A DNA stretch of 64,000 nucleotides from assembly GCF_003987595.1 (NCBI RefSeq), contig NZ_NGJZ01000001.1, positions 124,001 to 188,000 of the forward strand. Reading direction: 5' to 3'. A program made the translations under genes and the position numbers. Each line of letters opens with the position of its first letter. The first letter of the stretch is position 1. Positions 35,830-44,328 of the stretch are shown one piece after another. This stretch comes from Vagococcus entomophilus. GTDB lineage: Bacteria > Bacillota > Bacilli > Lactobacillales > Vagococcaceae. The notes beneath the pieces are model-generated. The model ran no database searches, was not told the origin of the DNA, and saw nothing but the letters and a program-made list of their open reading frames with translations.

Positions 35830-36272
35830 TGGCAACGATAGAAAATCAAGGAGTTCCAATACAGATCAAAATGCGAACGACCATTACACAAGGCGACCAA
35901 ACGGAGGAATTTCCTTACAATATCGTGGGACAACTTTTCCAAAAAAGTGGTCAGACGTATATTCGTTATCAAGAGTCAGCGAAGATTAAAGTGACTCTTA
36001 AGGTAACAGATACTGGAGCAGTCCATTTGCTTAGAGCAGGTGAAACACGAACGAAACTAACTTTTGAAAAAGAACAAACACATCTTACACACTACCAAAC
36101 ACCTTACGGAAATGTTCCTTTATCTATTCATACACAGCAGCTTTTTTGTGAAATTAAAGAAGAAGTAACGGGTCAGATAGAAGTTCATTATCAATTACAG
36201 GCTAATGGAGAAGTGCTTGGCGACTATCAGCTATATCTTGAATTTGAAAAAGAAAAAGATCAAAAAAAATAA
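35829..36272 (+). CDS. DUF1934 (YwiB-like) protein
   Basis: 147-residue beta-rich protein of the DUF1934/YwiB family, usually encoded near rpoE or argS in Bacilli; function not established. The start ATG overlaps the regulator's stop codon (TAATG), with AGAAGGA six bases upstream. Motifs seen: YIRYQES and the C-terminal strand pair ending YQLYLEFEKE. Last gene of the run before rpoE. Confidence 0.75.
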   Translation: MATIENQGVPIQIKMRTTITQGDQTEEFPYNIVGQLFQKSGQTYIRYQESAKIKVTLKVTDTGAVHLLRAGETRTKLTFEKEQTHLTHYQTPYGNVPLSIHTQQLFCEIKEEVTGQIEVHYQLQANGEVLGDYQLYLEFEKEKDQKK

Positions 36273-36281
36273 AAAATTAAA

Positions 36282-36311
36282 TTGCAATTTGGACTATAAA
36301 TATTGTATGAT
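36282..36311 (+). promoter_or_regulatory. Promoter of rpoE
   Basis: TTGCAA (36282-36287) and TATGAT (36306-36311), spacer 18 bp, 32 bases before the delta subunit start. Confidence 0.6.
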
Positions 36312-36342
36312 AAGGAGTAGACTGTGAAAGGACGTGTGCGAT

Positions 36343-36966
36343 TTGAACATAAAAGCATTTGAGGGTATTGACAAATCAGAATTATCACTGATTGAAGTGG
36401 CTCATGCGATTCTTGAAGAACGTGGAGATATAATGGATTTTTCTGATTTAGTCAATCAAATCCAAAACTACTTAGGAAAAGCGGATAGCGTTATCCGTGA
36501 AAGTTTGCCACAATTTTATACGGACCTAAATATCGATGGCAGCTTTATTTCTCTAGGAGATAATCGCTGGGGCCTACGTTCATGGTACCCAATTGATTCT
36601 ATTGACGAAGAAGTAACACATGCTGGAGACGACGAAGATGAAGATATGCCACGTCGTAAAAAACGTAAAAAAGTAAATGCCTTCTTAGATATGAATGACG
36701 AAGATGCGATTGATTATAATGATGATGATCCTGAAGATACAGATTTATCTGATGACGAAGAAGATGATAGCTTGTATTTAGATGATGAGGATGAAGATGA
36801 CGAAAAAATCTCAGAGTATAATACAGACCTATCTGAAATTGGGGCAGATGATATTGGTGACGATGAAGAAGTCGTGCCAGATGGAGTAGAAGAAGACTTA
36901 ACCATTATTGATGACGAAGACATCGATAGTGATGAAGATGACTATGGTGATGGAGATCCTAAGTAA
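36343..36966 (+). CDS. rpoE: RNA polymerase delta subunit
   Basis: Small RNA polymerase subunit that reduces non-specific DNA binding and speeds recycling. The folded N-terminal domain ends [10 protein letters not shown] and is followed by a very acidic tail of about 100 residues (long Asp/Glu runs), the hallmark of delta. 207 residues. TTG 36343 is chosen because AAAGGA at 36327-36332 is ten bases upstream; a GTG at 36334 lies too close to it. Followed by a terminator and then pyrG, the usual gene order. Confidence 0.92.
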   Translation: MNIKAFEGIDKSELSLIEVAHAILEERGDIMDFSDLVNQIQNYLGKADSVIRESLPQFYTDLNIDGSFISLGDNRWGLRSWYPIDSIDEEVTHAGDDEDEDMPRRKKRKKVNAFLDMNDEDAIDYNDDDPEDTDLSDDEEDDSLYLDDEDEDDEKISEYNTDLSEIGADDIGDDEEVVPDGVEEDLTIIDDEDIDSDEDDYGDGDPK

Positions 36967-36981
36967 TAAGTTTAAACGAAA

Positions 36982-37020
36982 AGACGGTAACTCTTAGACA
37001 AGTGTTACTGCCTTTTTTTA
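36982..37020 (+). terminator. Terminator after rpoE
   Basis: Imperfect stem AGACGGTAAC / GTTACTGCCT followed by seven T residues. Confidence 0.75.
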
Positions 37021-37059
37021 TTAAAATGGACGAACTTTTTATAAACTCCAAATTTTTAC

Positions 37060-37099
37060 TTGACCGAATAGACATTTGCTTGTATTATCTTAATTGGGC
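37060..37099 (+). promoter_or_regulatory. pyrG promoter with GGGC start
   Basis: TTGACC (37060-37065), 17-bp spacer, TATTAT (37083-37088), then GGGC at 37096-37099 eight bases on. A +1 GGGC is the signature of CTP-sensitive pyrG control known from Bacillus and Lactococcus, where low CTP causes reiterative G addition. Confidence 0.85.
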
Positions 37100-37131
37100 A
37101 CCTTTTAGAAGGTCAGATGTACAGGATTTTG

Positions 37132-37180
37132 AATGCTCCCTATTCACATTTTTGATGAATAGGGAGTATTTTATTTTTTT
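37132..37180 (+). terminator. pyrG leader attenuator
   Basis: 15-bp stem: arms 37132-37146 (AATGCTCCCTATTCA) and 37156-37170 with one G-T pair, loop of nine, then TTATTTTTTT. It lies between the promoter and pyrG. The CTCCC in its 5' arm could pair with an extended poly-G transcript start and prevent termination, the described pyrG mechanism. Confidence 0.88.
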
Positions 37181-37223
37181 GATTCAGTACCCTACTATAA
37201 AAAAAGAAGGAGTTTTTGAGAAT

Positions 37224-38834
37224 ATGACCAAATATATTTTTGTAACAGGCGGGGTTGTATCTTCGATTGGGAAAGGAATTGTCGCAGCATCTTTAGGAAG
37301 ATTGCTTAAAAATAGAGGCTTAAAGGTGACAATCCAAAAGTTTGATCCTTATATCAACGTTGATCCAGGTACAATGAGTCCCTATCAACATGGGGAAGTA
37401 TTTGTTACAGATGATGGTGCAGAAACTGATTTGGATTTAGGCCATTACGAACGATTCATTGATATCAACTTAAATCAATATTCAAATGTAACCACAGGGA
37501 AAGTATACTCAGAAGTCCTTCGTAAAGAAAGAAAAGGCGAATACTTGGGTGCAACGGTCCAAGTTATCCCGCATATTACCAATGAGCTAAAAGATAAGAT
37601 CATGCGTGCAGCAACAACAACGGATGCGGATATTGTGATCACAGAGGTTGGGGGAACAGTTGGAGACATTGAGTCATTACCGTTTTTAGAGGCACTGCGT
37701 CAAATGAAATCAGATGTTGGCTCGGACAATGTGATGTATATTCATACAACGCTCATTCCTTATTTAAAAGCTGCTGGAGAAATGAAAACGAAACCGACTC
37801 AGCACAGTGTAAAAGAACTACGTAGTTTAGGGATTCAACCGAATATTTTAGTCGTTCGTACAGAACAACCTGTCTCTCAAAGTACGAAAAATAAATTGGC
37901 GTTATTTTGTGATGTATCAGCAGAAGCGGTTATTGAGTCTAGAGATGTAGAAACGTTGTATTCTATTCCATTAGCACTACAAGCACAAAATATGGATCAG
38001 ATTGTTTGTGATCATTTGAAACTAGATGTACCAAAAGCAGATATGTCAGAATGGATTGCCTTGGAAGAAAAAGTCTTGAACTTGAAGAAAAAAACACGTA
38101 TTGCCTTAGTCGGAAAATATGTTGAACTTCCGGATGCCTATCTTTCCGTAGTAGAGGCCTTGAAGCATGCTGGTTTTGTCTATGATTCAGATATTGCAAT
38201 CGATTGGATTAATTCAGAGGAAGTTACTGCTGAAAATGTAACTGAAAAACTCAAAGAGGCAGATGGAATTCTTGTTCCGGGTGGCTTTGGTGACCGAGGC
38301 CTGGAAGGGAAGATTGAAGCGATTCGTTATGCGCGCGAACAGGACATCCCCTTTTTAGGAATTTGTCTAGGGATGCAGCTTGCTTGTGTTGAATTTGCAA
38401 GAAATGTGGCGCATCTTGAGGGTGCTGGATCGGCTGAAACCAATCCCAAAGTAGCACACAATATCATTGATTTAATGGCCGATCAAGAGAATATCGAAAA
38501 TATGGGAGGAACCTTACGTTTAGGTCTTTATCCATGTAAGTTAAAAGCGGGGACTACCGCGGCAAAAGCTTACGAAAACACAGATGTTGTGCAAGAACGT
38601 CATCGTCATCGTTATGAATTCAACAACGATTATCGCGAAATTCTTGAAGAACATGGCTTAGTGTTTTCTGGTACTTCTCCAGATAATCGCTTGGTTGAAA
38701 TTGTAGAATTAACAGACCATAAATTCTTTGTTGCTTGTCAGTTCCATCCAGAATTAATCTCTCGTCCAACTCGCCCACAAAAATTATTTAAATCCTTTGT
38801 AGGTGCAGCTGCGGAATTTGTAGAGAAAAAATAA
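37224..38834 (+). CDS. pyrG: CTP synthase
   Basis: Converts UTP to CTP with glutamine. 536 residues: N-terminal synthetase domain starting [18 protein letters not shown] (P-loop) and a C-terminal class-I glutaminase with nucleophile Cys in [11 protein letters not shown] and His/Glu in CQFHPEL. The start follows AAGAAGGAG by 11 bases; the frame is open far upstream, but that part is the attenuated leader. Expression is likely tuned by CTP through the leader hairpin. Confidence 0.97.
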   Translation: MTKYIFVTGGVVSSIGKGIVAASLGRLLKNRGLKVTIQKFDPYINVDPGTMSPYQHGEVFVTDDGAETDLDLGHYERFIDINLNQYSNVTTGKVYSEVLRKERKGEYLGATVQVIPHITNELKDKIMRAATTTDADIVITEVGGTVGDIESLPFLEALRQMKSDVGSDNVMYIHTTLIPYLKAAGEMKTKPTQHSVKELRSLGIQPNILVVRTEQPVSQSTKNKLALFCDVSAEAVIESRDVETLYSIPLALQAQNMDQIVCDHLKLDVPKADMSEWIALEEKVLNLKKKTRIALVGKYVELPDAYLSVVEALKHAGFVYDSDIAIDWINSEEVTAENVTEKLKEADGILVPGGFGDRGLEGKIEAIRYAREQDIPFLGICLGMQLACVEFARNVAHLEGAGSAETNPKVAHNIIDLMADQENIENMGGTLRLGLYPCKLKAGTTAAKAYENTDVVQERHRHRYEFNNDYREILEEHGLVFSGTSPDNRLVEIVELTDHKFFVACQFHPELISRPTRPQKLFKSFVGAAAEFVEKK

Positions 38835-38855
38835 CTGATAAATAAAATAATTAGA

Positions 38856-38900
38856 GTCTTAGGGTGAGATTATGCTTCTCTCGCCCTAGGCTTTTTTTAA
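38856..38900 (+). terminator. Terminator after pyrG
   Basis: GTCTTAGGGTGAGA and TCTCGCCCTAGGC form a stem with G-T pairs, followed by CTTTTTTT. Confidence 0.8.
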
Positions 38901-38980
38901 TTAAAAACCAGACAGGGTAGGCTTTATAAAGTTTTCATGGAAATGTAATGAAAAAAAACTGGAACAATTCTGAATAATGG

Positions 38981-39036
38981 TAGAAATGTTGGGCAAAGTT
39001 TGCTAAAATAAGGATGTTCGTTAAGCGAAACTTAAC
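38981..39036 (+). promoter_or_regulatory. fba promoter and 5' UTR hairpin
   Basis: Weak -35 TAGAAA (38981-38986), 17-bp spacer, extended -10 TGCTAAAAT (39001-39009). The early transcript contains a perfect hairpin GTTAAG-CGAAA-CTTAAC (39020-39036), which may stabilise the message or bind a regulator. Confidence 0.6.
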
Positions 39037-39068
39037 AAAATTAGATTTCCAATAGGAGGAATTTTATT

Positions 39069-39938
39069 ATGCCATTAGTATCAGCAGCAGAAATGTTAAA
39101 AAAAGCTCGTGAAGGAAAATATGCAGTTGGAGCTTTTAACACAAACAACTTAGAATGGACAAAAGCTATTCTTAAAGGTGCAGAAGAATCTAAATCTCCA
39201 GTTATTATTCAAACTTCAATGGGTGCAGCAAAATACATGGGTGGATACCAAGTATGTCTTGACTTAGTGAAAGATTTGATGGATTCAATGAATATTACAG
39301 TTCCTGTAGCTCTTCACTTAGACCATGGTGAATACGAAGATGCTTTAAAATGTATCGAATTAGGCTACACTTCAGTAATGTTTGATGGTTCTCATTTACC
39401 ATTTGATGAAAACATGGAAAAAGCTAAAGATGTTGTTGCTAAAGCACACGCTAAAGGCGTTTCTGTTGAATGTGAAGTTGGAAGCATCGGTGGAGAAGAA
39501 GACGGAATCATCGGTTCTGGTGAATTAGCTGATCCTGCTGAATGTAAAAAAATTGCTGACTTAGGAATTGACTTCTTAGCAGCTGGTATCGGAAATATCC
39601 ACGGTTCTTACCCAGAAAACTGGACTGGACTAAGCTTTGAAACTCTTTCAAGTATTGCAGATATCACTGGTGGACATTTACCATTAGTATTACATGGAGG
39701 ATCTGGTATTCCTTTAGATCAAGTACAAAAAGCAATTTCTTTAGGCGTATCAAAAATCAATGTTAATACTGAATGTCAAGAAGTGTTTGCTGCTGCAACT
39801 CGCAAATACATTGAAGAAGGAAAAGATTTACAAGGTAAAGGATTTGACCCTCGTAAATTATTAGCACCAGGAACTGATGCGGTTACAAAACTTGTAATCG
39901 ACAGAATCGAATGGTTTGGTTCGAAAGGAAAAGCATAA
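39069..39938 (+). CDS. fba: Class II fructose-bisphosphate aldolase
   Basis: Glycolytic zinc aldolase cleaving fructose-1,6-bisphosphate. 289 residues. Zinc histidines lie in HLDHGEYEDA, in the HGSYPENW region and in LVLHGGSGIP; NVNTECQ is the substrate-phosphate segment. Strong TAGGAGG start and codons favouring highly expressed genes (GAA, AAA, GGT). Single gene flanked by terminators, as usual in Bacillota. Confidence 0.96.
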   Translation: MPLVSAAEMLKKAREGKYAVGAFNTNNLEWTKAILKGAEESKSPVIIQTSMGAAKYMGGYQVCLDLVKDLMDSMNITVPVALHLDHGEYEDALKCIELGYTSVMFDGSHLPFDENMEKAKDVVAKAHAKGVSVECEVGSIGGEEDGIIGSGELADPAECKKIADLGIDFLAAGIGNIHGSYPENWTGLSFETLSSIADITGGHLPLVLHGGSGIPLDQVQKAISLGVSKINVNTECQEVFAAATRKYIEEGKDLQGKGFDPRKLLAPGTDAVTKLVIDRIEWFGSKGKA

Positions 39939-39975
39939 TTCTGCTTTTTAAAACATGAATGTCGGACTTAGTCCA

Positions 39976-40025
39976 AAAAACATCCAGCTGTAGGTCTATT
40001 AGACCGATAGCTGGATGTTTTTTTA
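39976..40025. terminator. Bidirectional terminator after fba
   Basis: Long stem: AACATCCAGCT (39979-39989) with AGCTGGATGTTT (40009-40020), plus the inner GGTCT/AGACC pair, flanked by A and T runs. It also serves the convergent hydrolase gene, overlapping its stop. Confidence 0.88.
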
Positions 40026-40709
40026 GGATAAAGCGAGCGTTTCACCGATTGGAAGTATGATCCCATCTAACCGTTCATGGATCATTTTTTGTTGCCAGAT
40101 ATGTGGATCTTGTTGGATTGCTTCAAAGGTATTGTAGTGAAGAGGGAGATATTTGTTTGCTTGTATCCATTTTGCAGCGACGATGGCATCGTCAATCCCC
40201 ATCGTAAAGCAGTCTCCGATAGGCAGCGCACAAACATCGATTGCATGTAATTCCCCAATCATCCTCATATCGCCAAACAATCCTGTGTCTCCGGCGTGAT
40301 AAAGTGTTTTATTGTTCATAGTAAGTAAAATGCCAGCAGGTGACCCCGTATTTAAGAGGACGCCATTTTCTTCAATCCCAGATCCATGAAAGGCTTGGAC
40401 GAGTTTGACCTCTCCAAAATCAAATTGTCTTTTTCCACCAATGCCAACAGGAATGGCTGCTACTTGATGTTTTTCAAAATAATGGGTTAATTCAGGATTG
40501 CAAATAATCGGACAGTTATTCTGTTTGGCAATTTGAATACTATCTCCAATATGATCCAGATGGCCATGTGTAATGAGAATGGCATCGACCTTGATTGCTT
40601 TAGGATCAATAGAACACAGTGGGTTACCACTTAAGAAAGGATCAATAATCACAGCATGCTCTTGCGTTTTGACGAGCAAACAGGCATGCCCTAAAAAAGT
40701 AATATTCAT
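40023..40709 (-). CDS. Metallo-beta-lactamase-fold hydrolase, UPF0173
   Basis: 228 residues. The metal motif ILITHGHLDHIGD (HxHxDH) and second-site histidines in LYHAGDTGLFGD and LPLHYNTFE are intact. ATG 40709 (MNITFLGHACLL) is chosen because GGAGGTAG lies six bases before it; the upstream open frame has no such site. UPF0173 proteins are of unknown substrate. Single gene. Confidence 0.9.
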   Translation of the reverse strand: MNITFLGHACLLVKTQEHAVIIDPFLSGNPLCSIDPKAIKVDAILITHGHLDHIGDSIQIAKQNNCPIICNPELTHYFEKHQVAAIPVGIGGKRQFDFGEVKLVQAFHGSGIEENGVLLNTGSPAGILLTMNNKTLYHAGDTGLFGDMRMIGELHAIDVCALPIGDCFTMGIDDAIVAAKWIQANKYLPLHYNTFEAIQQDPHIWQQKMIHERLDGIILPIGETLALS

Positions 40710-40887
40710 TTTTCTACCTCCAAATTTTTTTACTAACATCATACAATATGCGAATGAAAAAGTACAAGAAATTCTAAATTTTTTTATCAATCTGTAAGTT
40801 ACAAGTTAGAAACTTCTTTCTACTATCTTTTTATGATAAAATAAGAAAGTCATGTAACAAAATCGAAGATAAAGTGAGCGAATAAAT

Positions 40888-42180
40888 ATGAAACAAATAA
40901 AAATTAGAGGTGGGAAGCCTCTTTCTGGCACTGTGACAGTTAGTGGAGCCAAAAATAGTGCGGTTGCGTTAATTCCTGCAGCAATATTAGCAGACTCACC
41001 TGTTTATTTAGATGGTGTACCAGATATTCAAGATGTCCATGCTCTAATTGAAATTCTTGAAATTATGGGTGTGAAAGCATCTTTTGATTCGAATCGTTTG
41101 GTCATTGACCCAAGTGAGATGGTTTCAATTCCGATGCCTTCTGGGAAAATCAATAGTTTACGAGCTTCTTATTATTTTATGGGAGCACTTTTAGGAAAAT
41201 TTGGTTCAGGAGTAGTAGGACTGCCAGGAGGGTGTTACTTAGGACCACGTCCCATTGATTTACATATAAAGGGTTTTGAAGCGTTAGGAGCACATGTCAC
41301 AACTGAACATGGTGCCACTTATTTAAGAACAGAAGAAGAAGGGCTAACAGGCAATAGAATTTATATGGATGTTGTGTCTGTTGGTGCGACGATTAATGTG
41401 TTGTTAGCTGCTGTAAAAGCGAAAGGCAAAACCATTATAGAAAATGCGGCAAAAGAACCAGAAATTATAGATGTTGCGACGCTATTAAATAATATGGGGG
41501 CTAGCATTAAAGGAGCAGGTACAAATGAAATTCGTGTAGAAGGAGTCGAAACCTTACATGGATGTAGACATACCATTATTCCAGATAGAATTGAAGCAGG
41601 GACTTATCTTGCACTGGCAGCAGCAGTTGGTGGTGGTATTACGGTGAATAATGTTATCTATGAGCATTTAGAAAGTTTTTTAGCTAAAATGCAAGAGATG
41701 GGTGTCAAGATGACGGTTAAAGAGGACAGTATTCAGGTTTTACCCGTGAGCGAACCCTTACACCCTATCAGTGTTAGAACCTATCCTTATCCTGGATTTG
41801 CCACGGACTTACAACAACCGATTACCCCGTTATTACTTTTAGCTGGAGGAGAAAGTTTTATTGAAGATACGATCTATCAAAAGCGTATTAACCATATTCC
41901 AGAGCTCGTTAGAATGGGTGCAAAAGCAAAAGTAGAAGGGAATATGATTATTCTAGAAGGGATAGCACAGCTAAAAGGAGCCACAGTTGAAGCCAGTGAC
42001 TTACGTGCTGGAGCTTGTTTGGTTATAGCAGGTCTTCTTGCAGAAGGAGAAACAACGATTTTAAATGTCGAATATATTCTTAGAGGATACGACCATATTA
42101 TTGAAAAACTATCTGGATTGGGTGCGGATATTGAAATGCTTGACTTGCCTGATTCAGCAGAACTAGGAGAGAAAGCATGA
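40888..42180 (+). CDS. murA2: UDP-GlcNAc 1-carboxyvinyltransferase, second MurA type
   Basis: Transfers enolpyruvate from PEP to UDP-GlcNAc, the first committed step of peptidoglycan synthesis. 430 residues. The fosfomycin-target cysteine is present in [27 protein letters not shown] near the N terminus and [15 protein letters not shown] near the C terminus are family blocks. Low-GC Gram-positives carry two MurA proteins; the position next to rho is that of the MurZ/MurA2 type. It overlaps rho by four bases (ATGA). Confidence 0.93.
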   Translation: MKQIKIRGGKPLSGTVTVSGAKNSAVALIPAAILADSPVYLDGVPDIQDVHALIEILEIMGVKASFDSNRLVIDPSEMVSIPMPSGKINSLRASYYFMGALLGKFGSGVVGLPGGCYLGPRPIDLHIKGFEALGAHVTTEHGATYLRTEEEGLTGNRIYMDVVSVGATINVLLAAVKAKGKTIIENAAKEPEIIDVATLLNNMGASIKGAGTNEIRVEGVETLHGCRHTIIPDRIEAGTYLALAAAVGGGITVNNVIYEHLESFLAKMQEMGVKMTVKEDSIQVLPVSEPLHPISVRTYPYPGFATDLQQPITPLLLLAGGESFIEDTIYQKRINHIPELVRMGAKAKVEGNMIILEGIAQLKGATVEASDLRAGACLVIAGLLAEGETTILNVEYILRGYDHIIEKLSGLGADIEMLDLPDSAELGEKA

Positions 42181-43472
42181 GTGATTACTTAACAATGGGA
42201 GAATTAGAGAACAAAACGCTAAAAGAAATTTATTCTTTTGCGAAAGATTTCAAAATCCCTTACTACAGTCAAATGAATAAAAAAGAACTTTCACTTGCTG
42301 TAATCCGAGCACAAGCTGAAAAGCAAGGCTTTTTCTTAATGGAAGGAATATTAGATATCGTTTCTCAAGATGGCTATGGTTTTTTGCGTCCGATTAACTA
42401 TACTTCCAGTCAAGAAGACATCTATATTTCTGCTTCGCAAATTAGACGTTTTAGCCTTCGAAAAGGGGACAAGGTTACTGGAAAAGCTCGACCACCAAAA
42501 GAATCGGAGCGCTTTTACGGATTGATGCATGTAGAAAGTGTAAATGGAAAAAATCCAGAAGAAGCCAAAGAACGCCCTCATTTCCCTGCTTTGACACCAC
42601 TCTATCCAGAGAAACAGTTAGTTCTAGAAACAACGTCAGGACGACTTTCTACCAGAACGATTGATTTGCTCTCTCCAGTTGGATTTGGCCAACGTGGACT
42701 AGTTGTTGCTCCACCAAAGGCTGGTAAAACCAGTATTTTAAAGGAAATTGCAAATGGTATCACACAAAATCATCCGGAGGTAGAGTTAATCATGCTATTG
42801 ATTGATGAGCGTCCAGAAGAAGTTACAGATATCGAAAGAAGCGTCAAAGGAGATGTTGTATCCTCGACCTTTGATCAGCAACCTGAAAACCATACACGCG
42901 TATGTGAGCTTGTCTTAGAACGCGCGATGCGTTTAGTAGAAGACAAACGGGACGTTGTGATTTTGATGGATAGCATTACTCGTTTGGCACGTGCATACAA
43001 TTTAGTGATTCCACCAAGCGGCAGAACACTAAGTGGAGGGATTGATCCCGCTGCTTTTTATAAGCCTAAACGATTTTTTGGCGCGGCACGTAACATTGAA
43101 GAAGGGGGAAGTTTAACGATTTTGGCAACTGCTTTAGTGGATACCGGTAGTCGGATGGATGACGTGATTTACGAAGAGTTTAAGGGGACGGGAAACATGG
43201 AACTCCATTTATCAAGAGAGCTTGCTGAAAGACGAATCTTCCCAGCCATTGATATCAAGAAATCAGGCACGCGTAAAGAAGAGTTATTACTAGATAAAAC
43301 GCAATTAGATGAAACGTTTAAAATCCGCAATCACCTGCGAGGCGACTCGATTGAGTACACCGAGCAATTCTTACGCTTCTTAAAAAAGACTAAAAGCAAT
43401 CAACTTTTTCTTAGCGAATTTCAAGAAGTAAATTTTGGCAAAGCAAATGGCCAAAAAAAATCAAAAAGATAA
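42177..43472 (+). CDS. rho: Transcription termination factor Rho
   Basis: Hexameric RNA helicase ending transcription. 431 residues: N-terminal helix bundle, RNA-binding cold-shock-like domain ([20 protein letters not shown]), ATPase with Walker A PPKAGKTS and Walker [16 protein letters not shown], then the Q-loop region GGIDPAA. The start overlaps the murA2 stop (ATGA). Confidence 0.96.
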   Translation: MSDYLTMGELENKTLKEIYSFAKDFKIPYYSQMNKKELSLAVIRAQAEKQGFFLMEGILDIVSQDGYGFLRPINYTSSQEDIYISASQIRRFSLRKGDKVTGKARPPKESERFYGLMHVESVNGKNPEEAKERPHFPALTPLYPEKQLVLETTSGRLSTRTIDLLSPVGFGQRGLVVAPPKAGKTSILKEIANGITQNHPEVELIMLLIDERPEEVTDIERSVKGDVVSSTFDQQPENHTRVCELVLERAMRLVEDKRDVVILMDSITRLARAYNLVIPPSGRTLSGGIDPAAFYKPKRFFGAARNIEEGGSLTILATALVDTGSRMDDVIYEEFKGTGNMELHLSRELAERRIFPAIDIKKSGTRKEELLLDKTQLDETFKIRNHLRGDSIEYTEQFLRFLKKTKSNQLFLSEFQEVNFGKANGQKKSKR

Positions 43473-43501
43473 TTGCTATTTCAAATTAAACATGGTACTA
43501 T
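43473..43501 (+). promoter_or_regulatory. rpmE2 promoter
   Basis: TTGCTA (43473-43478), 17-bp spacer, extended -10 TGGTACTAT ending at 43501, about 67 bases before the L31 start. Confidence 0.65.
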
Positions 43502-43568
43502 ATGAATGTTGTTTAACTGAAAATAACTCTGAATCAGCAGATGTTTCAGGGCAAAGGAGAGAAAAAAG

Positions 43569-43832
43569 ATGAAAGAAAACATCCATCCAAATTACCAACC
43601 TGTTGTATTCATGGATTCTACTACAGGCTTTAAGTTCTTGTCAGGTTCAACTAAATCTTCTCAAGAAACAGTTGAATGGGAAGACGGAAACACTTACCCT
43701 GTTATCCGTGTAGAGGTTACTTCTGACTCTCATCCATTCTATACAGGACGTCAAAAATTTACACAAGCAGACGGACGTGTGGATCGTTTCAACAAAAAAT
43801 ACGGTCTCAAAGACGCCAACGCTGCGGAATAA
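43569..43832 (+). CDS. rpmE2: 50S ribosomal protein L31 type B
   Basis: 87 residues starting [14 protein letters not shown], with the central [10 protein letters not shown]. It has no cysteines, so it is the zinc-independent type B form that replaces zinc-binding L31 in zinc shortage; in enterococci type B is often the main copy. GCAAAGGAG precedes the ATG. Its last 13 codons are duplicated 230 bases downstream. Confidence 0.95.
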   Translation: MKENIHPNYQPVVFMDSTTGFKFLSGSTKSSQETVEWEDGNTYPVIRVEVTSDSHPFYTGRQKFTQADGRVDRFNKKYGLKDANAAE

Positions 43833-43869
43833 AAGCACAGCACATCAACGCTTTTATATCAGTGTTTCT

Positions 43870-43900
43870 AAGGTTTCTCTTGAAAAAGAGAAGCCTTTTT
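43870..43900 (+). terminator. Terminator after rpmE2
   Basis: AAGGTTTCTCTT and AAGAGAAGCCTT form a stem followed by T residues. Confidence 0.82.
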
Positions 43901-44021
43901 GTTTGTTTTGACCACGCTTTTGGCATTTTCAAACAATTCTTGCTAAAAAGCACCAAGTTTTTAAGCTAAAATGTTGAGTTTAAGCGGTTCGTATCAGGCT
44001 AGATGTAACTAGAATATAAAG

Positions 44022-44064
44022 CAACATACAATACGGTCTTAAAGACGCCAACGCTGCGGAATAA
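44022..44064 (+). repeat. Duplicated 3' end of rpmE2
   Basis: 43 bases match 43790-43832 at 40 positions and include the stop codon; translated it would read [14 protein letters not shown] separate terminator-like stem (AGACTATCTC / GAGAGGGTCT, then T7) follows at about 44093-44120. It looks like the tail of a second rpmE copy whose body is lost. The rest of the 43833-44328 gap shows no gene. Confidence 0.85.
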
Positions 44065-44328
44065 GAAAAATAGTGATCAATCAGTGGTTTATAGACTATC
44101 TCATAGAGAGGGTCTTTTTTTGTTGAACGACTTTATCTTTTAAAAGGTAAGAAGGCTTACAAATAAACGGGAGCGTCACCAGTAAAAAAATGCAGGGAAA
44201 TTTCTATTTACTTGACTAGGTTACTCCTGTTTATGGTAGTTTTTTTACCTGGTGAAGTGTGACTTTTGAATAGTGAATTACTTTAGAGTAGAATAAAAGT
44301 ATCAGCATAAAATGAGGGGGACGTATGG

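Noticed and set aside
36714-36923. Ser-rich minus-strand frame inside rpoE
   Set aside because: It is the shadow of the Asp/Glu-rich delta tail, whose GAT/GAA codons read as Ser on the other strand.
37002-37223. N-terminal extension of pyrG by 74 codons
   Set aside because: This segment contains the rpoE terminator, the pyrG promoter and the attenuator; the homologous start with its binding site is at 37224.
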